64,000 nucleotides of DNA from Silurus meridionalis (GCF_014805685.1 NC_060902.1:2962645-3026644), one strand, 5' to 3'; positions 49,471-62,530 are shown, counted from the stretch's first letter. A program made the numbers and translations. The notes: a model not told the origin generated them from the sequence alone.

Positions 49471-50293
49471 GTTGTGTTGTAAGACCCAAGGACAGCATGC
49501 CGGTGGACAAGCCCCTCCAAACCCATGGCCGCACAAAGAGTAATATTACCCCCCCGTTGGCCAGGAACCTCAGTGATGGCTCTTTGGCCAATGATGTTAC
49601 GGCCTCTTTGCCTTCGTTTCTGCAGGTTGAAGCCAGCCTCATCCAGAAAGAGGTACTCATGAGGTCTGGCCATCGTGTCCAACTGTAATATCCTCTGTAA
49701 AAATATGAAAGTGCACAGTTGTTCAGAACAACAGTCAATCAGGTAGCACAGTATTGTCCAGAAGTAATGTAGGCCACTGAGCAACACAGTATGTCCACTA
49801 ACTGTACTGTGAACATGGATGTATACTTACTTGCACATACTCGTAACGTAGGTCTTTGTGTCGCGCAGAGTTGCGCTCAAAGGGAACCCTATAGACCTGT
49901 TTCATCCGCATCTTTTGGCCCCGGAGAACTCGTTTGACATAATCGGCAATGACTTTGTCTCTGATCTCCCGGAGTCTGATGAGGTTGTTCTCACAAACCA
50001 TATCCACAATGAGGGTTTTTAGTGCCACTCTAAATATGGCAACCCTCCCACCTCTATGTGGCATTCTTTCAACTCTAAAGAAAGAAACATGTGTTGTCAG
50101 TTTTACAATACAGTAACAACTGATTTGAAACCAATAGACTACATTCACAGGTTTGTAAAATTGTATTGTGACAAAGAAAGCAATAGAGTACACTACCTGT
50201 TGTGTTGTCTGAATGCCCTGATAATGGTGGCCACGGTGAACCTACTCAGGTTTGGACGTACTCGTCGTCCTGCTTCAGCCATTGTCATGCCAT
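49471..50293 (-). mobile_element. Intron-containing DDE transposon, copy 1, truncated at both ends
   Basis: It is near-identical by eye to 59890-60690. Exon 1 part (EAGRRVRPNLSR), exon 2 (RMPHRGGRVAIF to LRYEYVQ) and the start of exon 3 (HEYLFLDEAGF) are present. The second intron keeps a good donor (gcaagtaagtatac) at 49831/49830. Exon 3 stops after GLVHRHAVLGSYN, so two catalytic residues are lost. No inverted repeats remain. Confidence 0.85.
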
Positions 50294-52198
50294 GGAAAAA
50301 AAAAAAGTCAGATAAAATATCTTAAATTAAGGCAATATATACTTGTTTCTTGTCTGACAAGATATTTCTCCTAACCAGGCAGTTTTTATGTTAGAACATT
50401 TAACTTATTTCAAGCTTTTCTATCCTATATTCTATCCTATATTCCCTTGATAAGTTATACCTGGTCAGTGAGATTTTATTACTAGTTCTGTGTATCTTAA
50501 TGCTTGAAACAAGATTTATCAGAATTATAAAGCTTTTTGATTAATAATGACAAGTACAAAACTGCTTTGAGGAAGTCATGATTTTTTTATTTTAGGCATT
50601 TTCCTTTTAATCTCTTCACATATTAAAGACAGATCATAGCCAAACTGAAGCCACAGTTTTATTGTCATTACAGCACGGCTATCATGCATTCCTCTAGACA
50701 GAACAGTACAGCACTCAAAAAAACGATATGTTGGACTTACTTAACTTTCTTATGTCAACAGGTTCCACGTAACTCAGTTAGGTTGCATTTAATTAACAAT
50801 ATTAATTTCAGTAAACTTAACTTAATTACATAAAGTTAATGTAATGTTTAGTTAAATCAACTTTAATAGTTGATTTAATTTAGTTTTAATATATTGAGTT
50901 AATTAAGTTCAATTATTCTAAAATGTATATTGTTGCCTTCAACCCAAACAAATATTGCACTTTTATAGATTAGTTTATTCAATGAATCTACAGGTATTTA
51001 AAAAATATTTCCAACAAGAATGTGTACAGTACAAAATTAATTTTTACTTATTACAAAAATACTAATAAAGCATATAAGTATATTATACAAAATAATAATA
51101 CAAAAGCCTTCTTTTTTAATATTTCCTTTTTCTTTGAAACTGAAAAAAGCTAACAATGCATCAGTTATTTAATGCAAGACCAACATGAAGGAATAAACAT
51201 GATCAGTACCGAACTGAGTGTACTGCTACAGCAAACAGCACAACTTTATGGAGAAAACATACAGTATGTCCTGCCTTATGACAACAGTTTATTTTTCAGG
51301 ACCTGGACCTTGTTTGAATGCTTGTTTGCATTTAGTTTCATAAATAACTTTTAAAATACTTAAAAAGTAAATCTCAGATCTTGTGAGTAAGCCAAGTTTA
51401 ATACATAAATTAAACCAAGTATCACAGAACATGCATTTGCCACATTGTTCAGGTTTTCAAATATTTGGATGCCTTTATTGATGATGCCAACATCTTCATA
51501 TGAGTCTGTAGCATCAAAAAATTATTAATCTATAATTATGTGTTCTAGAAATATTCTAGAAATATTACCTCTAGGAATGGCCTACTAATATCCGATCACT
51601 GCCGTCCTCCTGCCAGACAAAAAACAAACAGCATGGCAAAGATTAATATTACCCTAATAATGAGAATCGAATAATAAAATCAAATAATAACATTTCAACA
51701 AATATAAATTAAATTAATGCGAAAAACAAAAAGGTAACTAACATGAATGTGAAACCCACACATGAGGGACACGGTAACATCATGAAAATATCATACAAAA
51801 CATGAGCTTATTCACGATTAACCAACCGAACCTAATAACATCCTCAATATATATAGATAAAAAAAATTGAAATCTCACCTGGCTGTGTGTCCACAAGGAA
51901 AAATCTCCGCTTGTTTTCTCTTTTGCACTGTGAACTTTGTTTAAATTGATTCCCATTAAATGGCACCGATCAAAAACAGCAGAAAAGTTCGCGTTGAATC
52001 TGCTTTTCATCTGCGCATGTGCGGATATTACTCCACCTGTTGACCAAAGCGCGGTACTGCAAAAGCAACACAACTGTTTCATTCGTTTTACTTAAATTAG
52101 TTGTGTTAAACTGAAATTTTACTATTTTTAAATTTTGTCAACACGACTATTTTAATTTTAATACACAAACTTAAGTACATTATTTAATTTTAACATAG
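50294..52198. other. AT-rich sequence, probable unclassified interspersed repeat
   Basis: From about 50720 to 52195 both ends are rich in aactta and taagtta motifs in inverted sense. This suggests a long non-autonomous element, but I cannot define the ends. No supported ORF is present. Confidence 0.35.
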
Positions 52199-53357
52199 TT
52201 ATATTCTTTGGACCTGGAGGTCTGGAGACTGGCTAGGCCATGGCAGAACCTTTATATGCTTCTTACAGAGCCACTCATTGATTATCCTGGCTGTGTGCTT
52301 CGGGTCATTGTCATGTTGGAAGACCCAGCCTCGACCTATCTTCCGTGCTCTAACTGAGGGAAGGAGGTTGTTCCCCAAAATCTCGCAATACATGGCCCCG
52401 GTCATCCTCTCCTTAATACAGTGCAGTCGCCCTGTCCCATGTGCAGAAAAACACCCCCAAAGCATGATGCTACCACCCCCATGTTTCACAGTAGGGATGG
52501 TGTTCTTGGGATGGTACTCATCATTCTTCTTCCTCCAAACACGTTTAGTGGAATTATGACCCAAAAGTCCAAATCATCCAAATGGTCATTGGCAAACTTA
52601 AGACGCGCCTGGACATGTGCTGGTTTAAGCAGGGGAACCTTCCGTGCCATGCATGATTTCAAACCATGACGTCTTAGTGTATTACCAACAGTAACCTTGG
52701 AAACGGTGGTCCCAGCTCTTTTCAGGTCATTGACCAGCTCCTCCCGTGTAGTTCTGGGCTGATTTCTTACCTTCCTGAGGATCATTGAGACCCCACGAGG
52801 TGAGATCTTGCATGGAGCCCCAGTCCGAGGGAGATTGACAGTCATGTTTAGCTTCTTCAATTTTCTAATGATTGCTCCAACAGTGGACCTTTTTTCACCA
52901 AGCTGCTTGGCAATTTCCCCCATAGCTCTTTCCAGCCTTGTGGAGGTGTACAATTTTGTCTCTAGTGTCTTTGGACAGCTCTTTGGTCTTGGCCATGTTA
53001 GTTGTTGGATTCTTACTGATTGTATGGGTGGACAGGTGTCTTTATGCAGCTAACGACCTCAAACAGGTGCATCTAATTTAGGATAATAAATGTAGTGGAG
53101 GTGGACATTTTAAAGGCAGACTAACAGGTCTTTGAGGGTCGGAATTCTAGATGATAAACAGATGTTCAAATACTTGTTTGCAGCTGTGTCATACAAATAA
53201 ATAGTTTAAAAATCATATATTGTGATTTCTGGATTTTTTTTTTAGATTATGTCTCTCACAGTGGACATGCACCTACGATGACAATTTCAGACCCCTCCAT
53301 GATTTCTAATGGGAGAACTTGAAAAATAGCAGGGTGTTCAAATACTTATTTTCCTCA

Positions 53358-53360
<3 letters not shown>
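52199..53360 (-). mobile_element. Tc1-type transposon relic, one end lost
   Basis: The right end gtgttcaaatacttattttc ctcactg is a Tc1-family inverted repeat (reading cagtgaggaaaataagtatt on the minus strand). Transposase fragments are in two frames: a DNA-binding part ([20 protein letters not shown]) and a catalytic part ([32 protein letters not shown]). A deletion near 52550-52560 removes the segment with the first Asp. The left end is cut after PSQSPDL, so the last Glu is also lost. Confidence 0.9.

Positions 53361-53438
<78 letters not shown>
53361..53438. repeat. (AT)n microsatellite between two elements
   Basis: About 77 bp of TA repeats lie exactly between the Tc1 end and the palindromic MITE. 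A shorter TA run follows the MITE at 54159-54178, consistent with insertion into a TA array. Confidence 0.95.
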
Positions 53439-53441
<3 letters not shown>

Positions 53442-54158
53442 TGGAACCTCGGGTTACGAACGCCCCGGCATACGTATAATTCAGGTTACGAATCGCAGTT
53501 CATCAGTATCCACTTGAACTTTTCCCAGCGGCAGCGTAACAACTCGTTAGTTGATGCTCGTGGAATGATGAGATGGACAACATTAGCCGATGCATAACCA
53601 CTTTACTTGTTTTTATGAAGATAGATTAGCAGGGTTACAGTCTTTTCCGAAGTACAATTCCCATAATGAATTTCACTCTGGACTTCAATACCCAGAGATA
53701 GTAGCCTTAAAGAAACAGCTCTCATTTTCCCTCTAATGCAACAATTGTCTCAGCGTTCGTGTTAATAACACTGTCTTTAATATTCTATAATATAATATAT
53801 AATAATATATAAATAATATAATATAATAAGATTCTCCTTCCAAACAATAACTCTCTCTCCTCCCCCTTCTACGAACGTCGTGTCCTGCAGCGAGTCTTCT
53901 CAAAGGGAAAGTACCCAGTAAAGATGTTTTCCTCTTTTGTATGTTTTTATGTAGTATGATTTTAATATAACATGTTAAAAGTAAATAATATTAGTAAATA
54001 TTGGCTTTATTTTTATTTAAGTAATATTTTCGGTTGTCCAGAACGAATTACCGAAGTTTCTGTTCATTATTATGGGGAAATTTGTATCGGGATACGAACT
54101 TTTCAGGTTACGAATAAAGTACCGGAACGAATTAAATTCGTAACCCGAGGTTCCACTG
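53439..54158. mobile_element. Non-autonomous DNA element with cagtggaacctcgggttacg ends
   Basis: Left cagtggaacctcgggttacg and right cgtaacccgaggttccactg are exact inverted repeats of at least 20 bp, flanked by TA. A second inverted motif (ttcaggttacgaa) occurs inside each end. It has no transposase. TA duplication suggests mobilisation by a Tc1/mariner-type enzyme. Confidence 0.85.
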
Positions 54159-54189
54159 TATATATATATATATATATAGTGTAAAATGC

Positions 54190-55081
54190 ATAGCAATAAG
54201 GTTCCCTTTAAGCTAAATTATATAACACATCAACTTGGATGTACATTAACACATATTAATATGCATTCAGATTAAGATACTGTCAGGTCCCTGCCAGGTC
54301 ATGACTTACTGTATTTTATTAGAGGATTTTAATTCATTCAGCACATTGCCCAAACTTTCAGTGTCATTCGGTGTTTCTGTAGTTTTCAAGCCCTTTGTTT
54401 TGATGTTTTGTCTATTTTCTGAAGTAATGTTTGCACTGTGATATCCTGTATCTTCTACCCGTCGTTCTAATTCACGTCTGATACCGTCTATGTTTATAAA
54501 ACAAATTATTATATTATATATTATTATTTATATATATTTAAGAAGATGCTCTACTTGAAATTTTGCTAATTTATCTAGACTTTTTATATTAACGCCACAA
54601 TCAATGTAGATGAATTTCACCAACATTAAAACAGCCATCAATTAATACATATGCTCAGTTTGCTTACTTTGTTCACATTGCTTTAAAATGCTGAAGTTCA
54701 AAAATTGCTAGTGAGTCATTAATTGGTTAAGTAATGTTAGTTATTGGACTTTTAATGTAAAATGTTGCCATAATCCCTGCTATAAATAACGTGGAATATA
54801 CATTATTTTCATAACCTATACAATTACATACATATAGCATTAAATATTTACAAAAAGGACTTCCTCTAAAGTCATTTTTACTGATGAATGCAGTACAACA
54901 GAAGTTGCTATGTTCTTTTATTTATACTAGTTATTAAGGGTGTGGCGAAATTTATCTCACACTTCTAAAGAAAAGCAAATATAATTTCTGATTTCTGCAC
55001 TTTATTAAAAAAAGTTAGAGATAAAGTGCCAGATTAGCTCCCAAATTCTTATGACAGTGATGGTCACCTTTTATATTATAG

Positions 55082-55095
<14 letters not shown>
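54190..55095 (-). pseudogene. Diverged copy of the lectin promoter, first exon and intron, without coding exon
   Basis: Blocks match the 48225-48740 region in the same order: ttaatatgcattca and gtcaggtc, gagtcattaa with ggacttttaatgtaaa-like sequence, gaatgcagtacaacagaa, tttatttatactagtta (TATA box) with the gtgtg block, and gatggtcac with ttttatatta. The copy is minus strand like the original. Downstream, where the coding exon should be, lie the MITE and Tc1 relics and no lectin sequence. It may be the remains of a tandem lectin gene. Confidence 0.65.

Positions 55096-55118
<23 letters not shown>
55085..55118. repeat. (ATT)n microsatellite
   Basis: Perfect ATT run of about 34 bp. Confidence 0.9.
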
Positions 55119-55134
55119 GCATACATGGAATCCA

Positions 55135-55190
55135 AAACAAAGGTACTTGCAGTGATTAAAATTATTTAATCACTGCAAGTACCTTTGTTT
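55135..55190. repeat. Perfect 26-bp inverted repeat with a 4-base loop
   Basis: The left arm 55135-55160 begins aaacaaaggtacttgcagtg; the right arm 55165-55190 is its exact reverse complement; the loop is atta. With one mismatch the stem extends further to aatcc/ggatt (about 55130-55196). Confidence 0.9.
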
Positions 55191-55196
55191 CGGATT

Positions 55197-57169
55197 AAAA
55201 TTATTTAACTTGACTACTGAACTGTTAATGTCATGCTACATCTCTTTATTATCAATGCAGATAATTTTATTTCATTTAATTATTTCATTATATCATTGCA
55301 GTTCTATACTTGGCAAAACACTGTACAACAAAGTTTTTCTTGTTTTCTTGTCTTCATTAAATCAAGATAATGTCTTTTGTGGGCTGTACAGTCACAATAT
55401 TGTTACACTTTTTAGGAGATAAAAACATGTAACAATAAACATATTCCAGTTGTCATATTTGTATTGTTAGTTTGTCTAGCACATTGTGAAAAGAATTGCA
55501 ATCAAGCATATGTCAGTTTCTTGGTATTATCACATTTCTTAATGTATTACCTGCAGCTAGGTTTGGTTTAATGAATAATAAATCCATTGTATGAAGTTGA
55601 AATGGTTAGATATAATCATAAAATAAACATTACGCCAAGGTAAAAAGTTAATATTTTAACAAAAATGACCAAAGGTATTAATAAACCTGTATGGGCTTGT
55701 CAAATCTGGTCAGCACAAATTTAGTTTCCCTGTTCCTTCCTGGAATGGCTGAAGGTTATTTCCTCTAGCCTTAAGCTCTAGGTTAAGTCTTGTTTGGGCT
55801 CCATGATGAATTGGAATTTCTAATCTGGTCCACTTAAAACCACAAAAATCATTAAACCATCTGAAATACAAATATCTTTTCACACGCCATTTTACAAGGA
55901 AACGATTTAAGTCTATGCACAAAACCCCCATAAACTCAACAATATAATTTTTTTAATTTAATCTCTTGATCTTCTTATGACCGCACCATTCTCTCATGTG
56001 TCCACTTAGGGTTTGTTGGTTAAACGACGGGCTCTCTCTTTTAGTTATTCTGTCATAGCTAGTCTTGCCAAAGTCCCTACTCTTCTCTACCTAATCTGAA
56101 CACACTGTAACAGTGGTGGAGAGTAACAGTAAATGTAAAAAGTAAATGTAATTCGTTACTGTACTTTACTGAAGCATTTCCAATTGGGACTTTTACTTTA
56201 ACTTCACTACATTTCAAAAGGTCAAATATCTGAGTAGATAAATACTTACCTGGTCAGGCAGACAGCAAGCCACCAATCAGGATAGGGGGCGCGCTCTGTT
56301 TTGAACTTGTTTTGATTGCCGCTCGGTGGTATCTACATAGCACCAACAGGGTTGAGAGTAATAAATGATGGAAAAATTTCCTGACTCCTAACTTGCCACA
56401 ACACTGTGGCCTTATTTACTTGATTTTTTTGCTGTGTGTATTGGAAGTAGCTTGGTGGTCATCCATACATAAAGATGTTTGGGAATATGTCAAACTGTGT
56501 AAGCCTTTAGGATTAATGAAATCCACTGAGGTACCAGAGGCAGCAAAAAAGTAAAACAAGTACCTGTTGGTGATTGTCAAGAAAATACAGTACTCAACAA
56601 GGAAATCTTCACTCATTGGGGTAGGGGTTTCCCACTATGGTCTTTAGTTCACCTCTGCATTGTGGGCTGCTAGTTACAATCCAAAGATAAACCTGATTAA
56701 AAGTGAATGTTAAAGCTCATCGTTTACCTTTCACTTGGAAGACCAGCATGATAATTGGGATGAATGGATCCCTGATTTCTAGTTTGCCAATGTGCAGCAT
56801 GAGAAACCTGGGAGATCACCCACAGAACTCAAGACCAATTGAATGCAAAAAAGTCCACTGAAACGCCTGATACATCACCCCCCAAAACCAGTCCAAGCCA
56901 CATAAATCATGATGGAAAAACAAAGAAGAATGGCAGAGATTAAGCACAAAATGGAGTTGCATTGGCAAGCTATAGTAATGTAAAGTATTACATATGAGGG
57001 CTTAATAAAAATCATCTTTAACAGGTCCTAACATTTGGTGAATACAATCTCAAATGAATAACATATTACACCTTGCCATTATTCACTTTACAAAAATAAA
57101 GCCATGTGTGAAAACTAAGTATAGTTTGATTCACTCACTTGTAGAAAAAAAACTGGAGGTAATAATTTT
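55197..57169. other. Intergenic, repeat fragments only
   Basis: 56113-56340 is a copy of the element at 43225-43505 (cagtggtggagagtaacagt; ccaccaatcaggataggggg). The remainder is AT-rich without a supported gene. Confidence 0.45.
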
Positions 57170-57640
57170 CTGTATCTCTTTCTTGTTTTTCTTTTTTTTT
57201 TACATTGTTGTGAGGAAATTTTGGCCTGCTCTTCTTTTCAGCGTTATTTCAGATCGTTGAGGTTTGAGTGCATTTGTTTATGTACAACTCTCTTAAAGTC
57301 TAACTACAACAATTCAATCAGGTTTAGGTCTGGACTTTCATTGGACATTTGCAACCTTGATTTTTTGAACCAGTCTGTGTATAGATGTATAGTTAGGATC
57401 ACTGTCCTGTTGCAATTTTGATCAAACTTTAGCTGTTGGCCAGATGGCCTCACATTTGACTTTAAAATATTTTGGTTTCCTACTTGTGAATAATTTTTTC
57501 TTTTTGTAGAATGATGGACTCCATGATGGACACCAAGTCCACCAAAAGAGACACTATTATTGAGTTTAGCATGAAAAGATATCATAAACTCATATCTCAG
57601 GCACCATAGGTTTGGGTGTGGGAGGGTAGTGTAGTGTTGC
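57170..57640 (-). mobile_element. Tc1-type relic, internally deleted, minus orientation
   Basis: It contains tcaatcaggtttaggtctgg, gatcactgtcctgttgcaat and gtagaatgatggactccatg, blocks of the reverse strand of a common fish Tc1-like transposase gene. Most of the gene between them is missing and no complete ends are seen. Confidence 0.6.
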
Positions 57641-58959
57641 CACATAATAAAACATTATACATGTGGGTTGACTACCACAACTATTGCCTTGTCTGGTATA
57701 TGTTTTGTTTCCTTATTTCGTGTGTTGAATCATTTCTGCAGAAAAAATTTATCCAGCACGCTGGGAGAAAGGAAAGACACAGACCAGACAGGTGGCACAA
57801 GTTTTTCTCTCTTCTTTCTTTGCAGAAATAGAAAAGACTTTATATACTATAAAAAAGAATGTTTGCAGCTCCTGTTTAATGTGTAAGCATTCATTAGTCT
57901 AAACTACATAGCTGATTGATAATATAACAGAAACTTTGTGTGTCAGCAAATGTGTAGGTGAACTGGTTGAGAGTAGATAAGTTTCATGGGCTAACATGAA
58001 GGTTTGCTATCAACAGTTAGTTGGTTCTCAAAGCAGGATGCAGAGATTGTAACTAATTGCCACTCATGTGGAGATAGCTACGTCCTTAAACAATGCAGAG
58101 TGAATACGGAGTATGACCCCCCAGGCATTAGTAGGGTTTGAAAATAAAGTTTAATGGTGTATGGAGTAACCTGAAGATGCCCTACTTTATTGATGTGGTT
58201 AATATATAGTGTGTGGAATGCTAATAAGGGTTTCAAGTATAACCAGGCTGTCTTGTGCAGTTAGACCAGAAGTCATAACAGAATGAAGGACATATTTGCT
58301 GAAGTGCAGAGAATAAAATGGTCCTGCTCATAGGTTTGAGATATGGTTCCAGAGAAGGTTCCAGAGTGTAATGGCAGTCTTGGTCGATGTTGTTAAATTT
58401 TTTTTTTATTATTTAAGCGTTATTTATATATGGGAACGTTTTAAACATGTAACATATCAAGTAAAATAGCATTATTTACATTAGCATATCAAATAACAGT
58501 ATGCATGTTTCCTTCTTCAGGTCACACTCCAATCTCTCACTAAGAACAGATGTACTATAATATGAGATGTTTGCTCATTTGTAAAGAATCCAGCATTAGT
58601 TTTGACCACAGTCAAATGCAGGTTTTTCTTAGATCAAATGTGTAATTTTACACATTTCTCAGTACTGGGTCTCCTCCTTTTCCACCTTACACAAACACTA
58701 TTCATGACATCATAACCTCACATGGGTTTACATACCACAGCTATACTGATGAAATGGAAATGGAAAAAACTGAGAGTTTCACTGAGAGATTCATTGCACT
58801 TTTACTGGATTCTTCCTGAAGGAGGATCTACATCTACTCTAATATATGCTACAGGACATAACTCCATTAGTGTCCCAATTGAGTCCTAATTCTCATTTCT
58901 CTGCCACCTGCTGTTCAGTTATGATTTTGCAACATTAATGGATTCACTCGGTGCTTATA
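57641..58959. other. Spacer, nothing recognised
   Basis: AT-rich sequence with no gene or clear repeat that I can name. Confidence 0.4.
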
Positions 58960-61316
58960 TTACAGTTTTTCTCAAATGCTAAAACACATTTCACAAACGT
59001 TTCCTCCATGTTCCCCAATGTCTAAACACAACACCCTTTTCTAAAGCTACATAAACACAACCACACCTCACTTCAAAACTCAAACTTTCACACCAAAAGA
59101 GCAGCTCGAAGCTTTCAAAAATGTAAACACTATACACATCATTACACACTACAGCAAAACAATTGAAAACACAATGCTCAATTTGTGAGAAGGTTCTTTG
59201 TTTCATAACTGCCAATGCATATTTTTGAAACTTTTCAGTAATGGATGTTCTTAGATCTCTGCAGAGGATTAGGCATTTAGATTTGAGAGTTTCATATGAA
59301 GAGTATAAATCTATAGTAAATTCTGCATGTACACTACTGTAACACAACTCAATGCAAAAACAGAATCTATTGCACACAACAGTACTCTTGAAAACATGAT
59401 CAGGGTGTGAAGTGTTTTTATTTACTTTACTCACACCACACACACACACACACACCACAATCACTGTGCGGCATCATGTCGCTGAGCTGCATCGGGACAC
59501 ATCCCCTCATCCACATCGCAGGTTATATTGTCTCTTGCCAGGCACCGCAGGAAAAACGCCCTGGAATGGCGAATCCATCCGTCAACACAGGCCAGCTCCA
59601 TTGCCCTTAGGAGGTTCTCACTAGTGTATGGTTGTCTGTCATAAACCTTCCATCTCCATGATGAGAAGAACTCTTCTATAGGGTTCAGGAAAGGGGAGTA
59701 GGGTGGCAGACAGACGTTTAAAAAGTGGTTACTGTTGGTGGTAAACCACTCTCTGATTTGGTTTGTTTTGTGGAAGCGTACATTGTCCCAAATAATCACA
59801 TAAATTTGATGTGCGGGCCCAGGATGGTGTTGTTGGCAGTCCAGGAGGATGTCTTTTAGCTCCTCTAGGAAGGTGAGGAGACGTTGGGTGTTGTAAGACC
59901 CAAGGACAGCATGCCGGTGGACAAGCCCCTCCAAACCCATGGCCGCACAAAGAGTAATATTACCCCCCCGTTGGCCAGGAACCTCAGTGATGGCTCTTTG
60001 GCCAATGATGTTACGGCCTCTTTGCCTTCGTTTCTGCAGGTTGAAGCCAGCCTCATCCAGAAAGAGGTACTCATGAGGTCTGGCCATCGTGTCCAACTGT
60101 AATATGAAAGTGCACAGGTGTTCAGAACAACAGTCAATCAGGTAGCACAGTATTGTCCAGAAGTAATGTAGGCCACTGAGCAACACAGTATGTCCACTAA
60201 CTGTACTGTGAACATGAATGTATACTTGATTGCACATACTCATAACGTAGGTCTTTGTGTCGCGCCGAGTTGCGCTCAAAGGGAACCCTATAGACCTGTT
60301 TCATCCGCATCTTTTGGCGCCGGAGAACTCGGTTGATATTATCGGCAATGACTTTGTCTCTGATCTCCCGGAGTCTGATGAGGTTGTTCTCACGAACCAT
60401 ATCCACAATGAGGGTTTCTTGTGCCGCTGTAAATATGGCAACCCTCCCACCTCTATGTGGCATTCTTTCAACTCTAAAGAAAGAAACATGTGTTGTCAGT
60501 TTTACAATACAGTAACAACTGATTTGAAACCAATAGACTACTTTTACAGGCTTGTAAAATTGTATTGTGACAAAGAAAGCAATAGAGTACACTACCTGTT
60601 GTGTTGTCTGAATGCCCTGATAATGGTGGCCACGGTGAACCTACTCAGGTTTGGACTTGTAGTCCTGCTTCAGCCATTGTCATGCCATGGACAATGACAT
60701 GGTCAATGACTGTTGCTCGCATCTCGTCCGTAATGATGGTGCGAGGTTGTCTCTCCCTCCTGGACCTTCTCCTCTCCCTTGTTGGCCTGCTCCTCTTCCT
60801 CCTCTGATTTGAACTCCTCTTCCTCGTTGGCCTGCTCCTCTTCTTCCATGGCCAGCTCTTCTCCCTCCTCTGACTCGATTTCCTCTTCCCCTGACTCTGC
60901 CTTTATCCATTGTGTTTGTTTGGAATCTTCAGCAAACTGTGCACTCTGGACTTGCTTTTGTACATATGGTCACAGCATTAGCAACAAGTGTCTTCAAATT
61001 TGAGTCGTTGTGTGTAATGAATGACGCCAGGTGTGTTCATTGTGTCCAAATATTGCTGACTGTGGCAAGCATTTTGCATCACATGAGCTTTCATTTGAGA
61101 ATATGAGCAGAGTTCTTTTGCAACTTGTGTTTTAGCAAGAAAAAATGTGTTAAGATTTATGAGAACAGAGGATTGTGTTTTGTGAATTGTGTCTTCATGT
61201 GAAATGTGTTTATGATATTGGAAAATGATGGCTAGATTTAGTAAATGTGTTTAGACAACTGGTCATTTGGTTTAGAGGATTGGCTTTTGTGTTTTAGCAT
61301 TTGAGAAAAACTGTAA
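58960..61316 (-). mobile_element. DDE transposon with both inverted repeats (copy 2), DD36E spacing
   Basis: The left end ttacagtttttctcaaatgc (continuing taaaacaca) is matched by the right end as reverse complement. TA flanks both sides (58958-58959 and 61317-61318). The minus strand carries a transposase gene in three exons: about 60910-60596, 60473-60230 and 60096-59461. The element is 2357 bp, long for this group. TA duplication and a DDE domain place it in the IS630-Tc1-mariner superfamily. Confidence 0.9.
59461..60910 (-). pseudogene. Transposase gene of copy 2, three exons, damaged
   Basis: Exon 1 starts MDKGRVRGRGNR, a Gly-Arg-rich leader, then a helix-turn-helix region readable only after a frameshift (TDEMRATVIDHVIVHGMTMA). 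A second frameshift lies near QVQ, where four bases are missing relative to copy 1. Exon 2 encodes PHRGGRVAIF to LRYEYVQ. Exon 3 has the catalytic core: LFLDEAGF, IIWDNVRFH and NPIEEFFSSWRWK, with 36 residues between the second Asp and the Glu. Intron 1 has good GT-AG sites. The intron 2 donor is changed from gtaagt (copy 1) to tcaagt, so splicing is probably lost. The catalytic triad is intact but the protein cannot be made as it stands. Confidence 0.85.
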
Positions 61317-62530
61317 TACAATTTTCATGTCCAAAATCCTGCTACATGTTACACCTAATAACAAATAATGCAGTGGAAGTGTTTCTTTTAATGAAAAGTC
61401 ACTAAACAAATGATTAATAGATTTCAGCAAAATAATCTTGGTTCATGTTTAAAATGAAACATAATGACCAACAGGAGAACATTTTGTGTTTTCTATTTTG
61501 AAAATGTTGGTTGAATATTAAGCACATTGAGCATTTGTGATTGCAGTCAAACTTTTCATTTGACTATTTCAAAATATCTTCTTTTTAATAATCAAGCATA
61601 AAATTCTGCATCCACATTCACTCAATTTATAACAAATAATGTGTTAATCTGACTGATTCATATAGAAATGCAAGAAAATCTCAATAAAATGATCAACTCC
61701 AAACTGCAAAAAAAGAAAAGAGAAGCCCTCAAAGATTCTTGAGTAAGTTAAGGGTAGAACGCTTTCTAAAAATATCTGGTTGGTATCTTTCTAACAGAGA
61801 AACACTCCCATATAAGGGTTGTAATTAAAAGATATAAGAACTGATTTTGGTCAATGAAATTCTATGGTTAGGTTCAAAAATCATAAAATTACTTAAGTGC
61901 CTTCTGAATTGTAACACATGGCCCTTTTACAAAACACACTTTTGTTGTTCCAAAAAAAGATTAAATAAAACCATGTTTTATTCCTGTTCTGTCTCCAGGA
62001 AAATGCAGCTCTACCTCTGCCAGGTTAATCTAAATTCTATGAGATTCTCAAGACATGCCTCGGTCTTCATAGTGTTGGGATACATTATATTCATGTATCA
62101 GCTTTGGTGCTGAGAGAATGCACTTGAGAAACAGTTAGCGAGGAGAAATCAATCTACATATAAAATACTGGTCACAACTTATTGGTCACTTTCTAAATAA
62201 TTAAAGTATAGCTCATCTACTAATAATTATAAATAAATAAATCTTTTTTTTACTGATGCAAATATGTTCAAACGATGCATCGAATTGCATCTTGTATCCG
62301 GTGCACACTTTCTTGTGCCGATGAACCGATGCAAATCAATAATTATATGTATATTGATCGCTAACATGTCATTAGACTATAGCAAGTCTTATAGCCTTTA
62401 ATTAGACTTAGTTTTAGGCCAAAACATTAATCCAAAATCTATGGTTATGAGGTGCCTCTGGTAAGACTCCTCCTATGTAACTGGAGAGTGAGATATTTAT
62501 GTGGGGAAATCTTGAATATACTGATAGTTT
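61317..62530. other. Spacer between transposon and LTR element
   Basis: AT-rich sequence with no gene recognised on either strand. Confidence 0.45.

Noticed and set aside
60257..60697. Plus-strand ORF of 146 residues
   Set aside because: It is the antisense of the transposase exons, and part of it crosses their intron.
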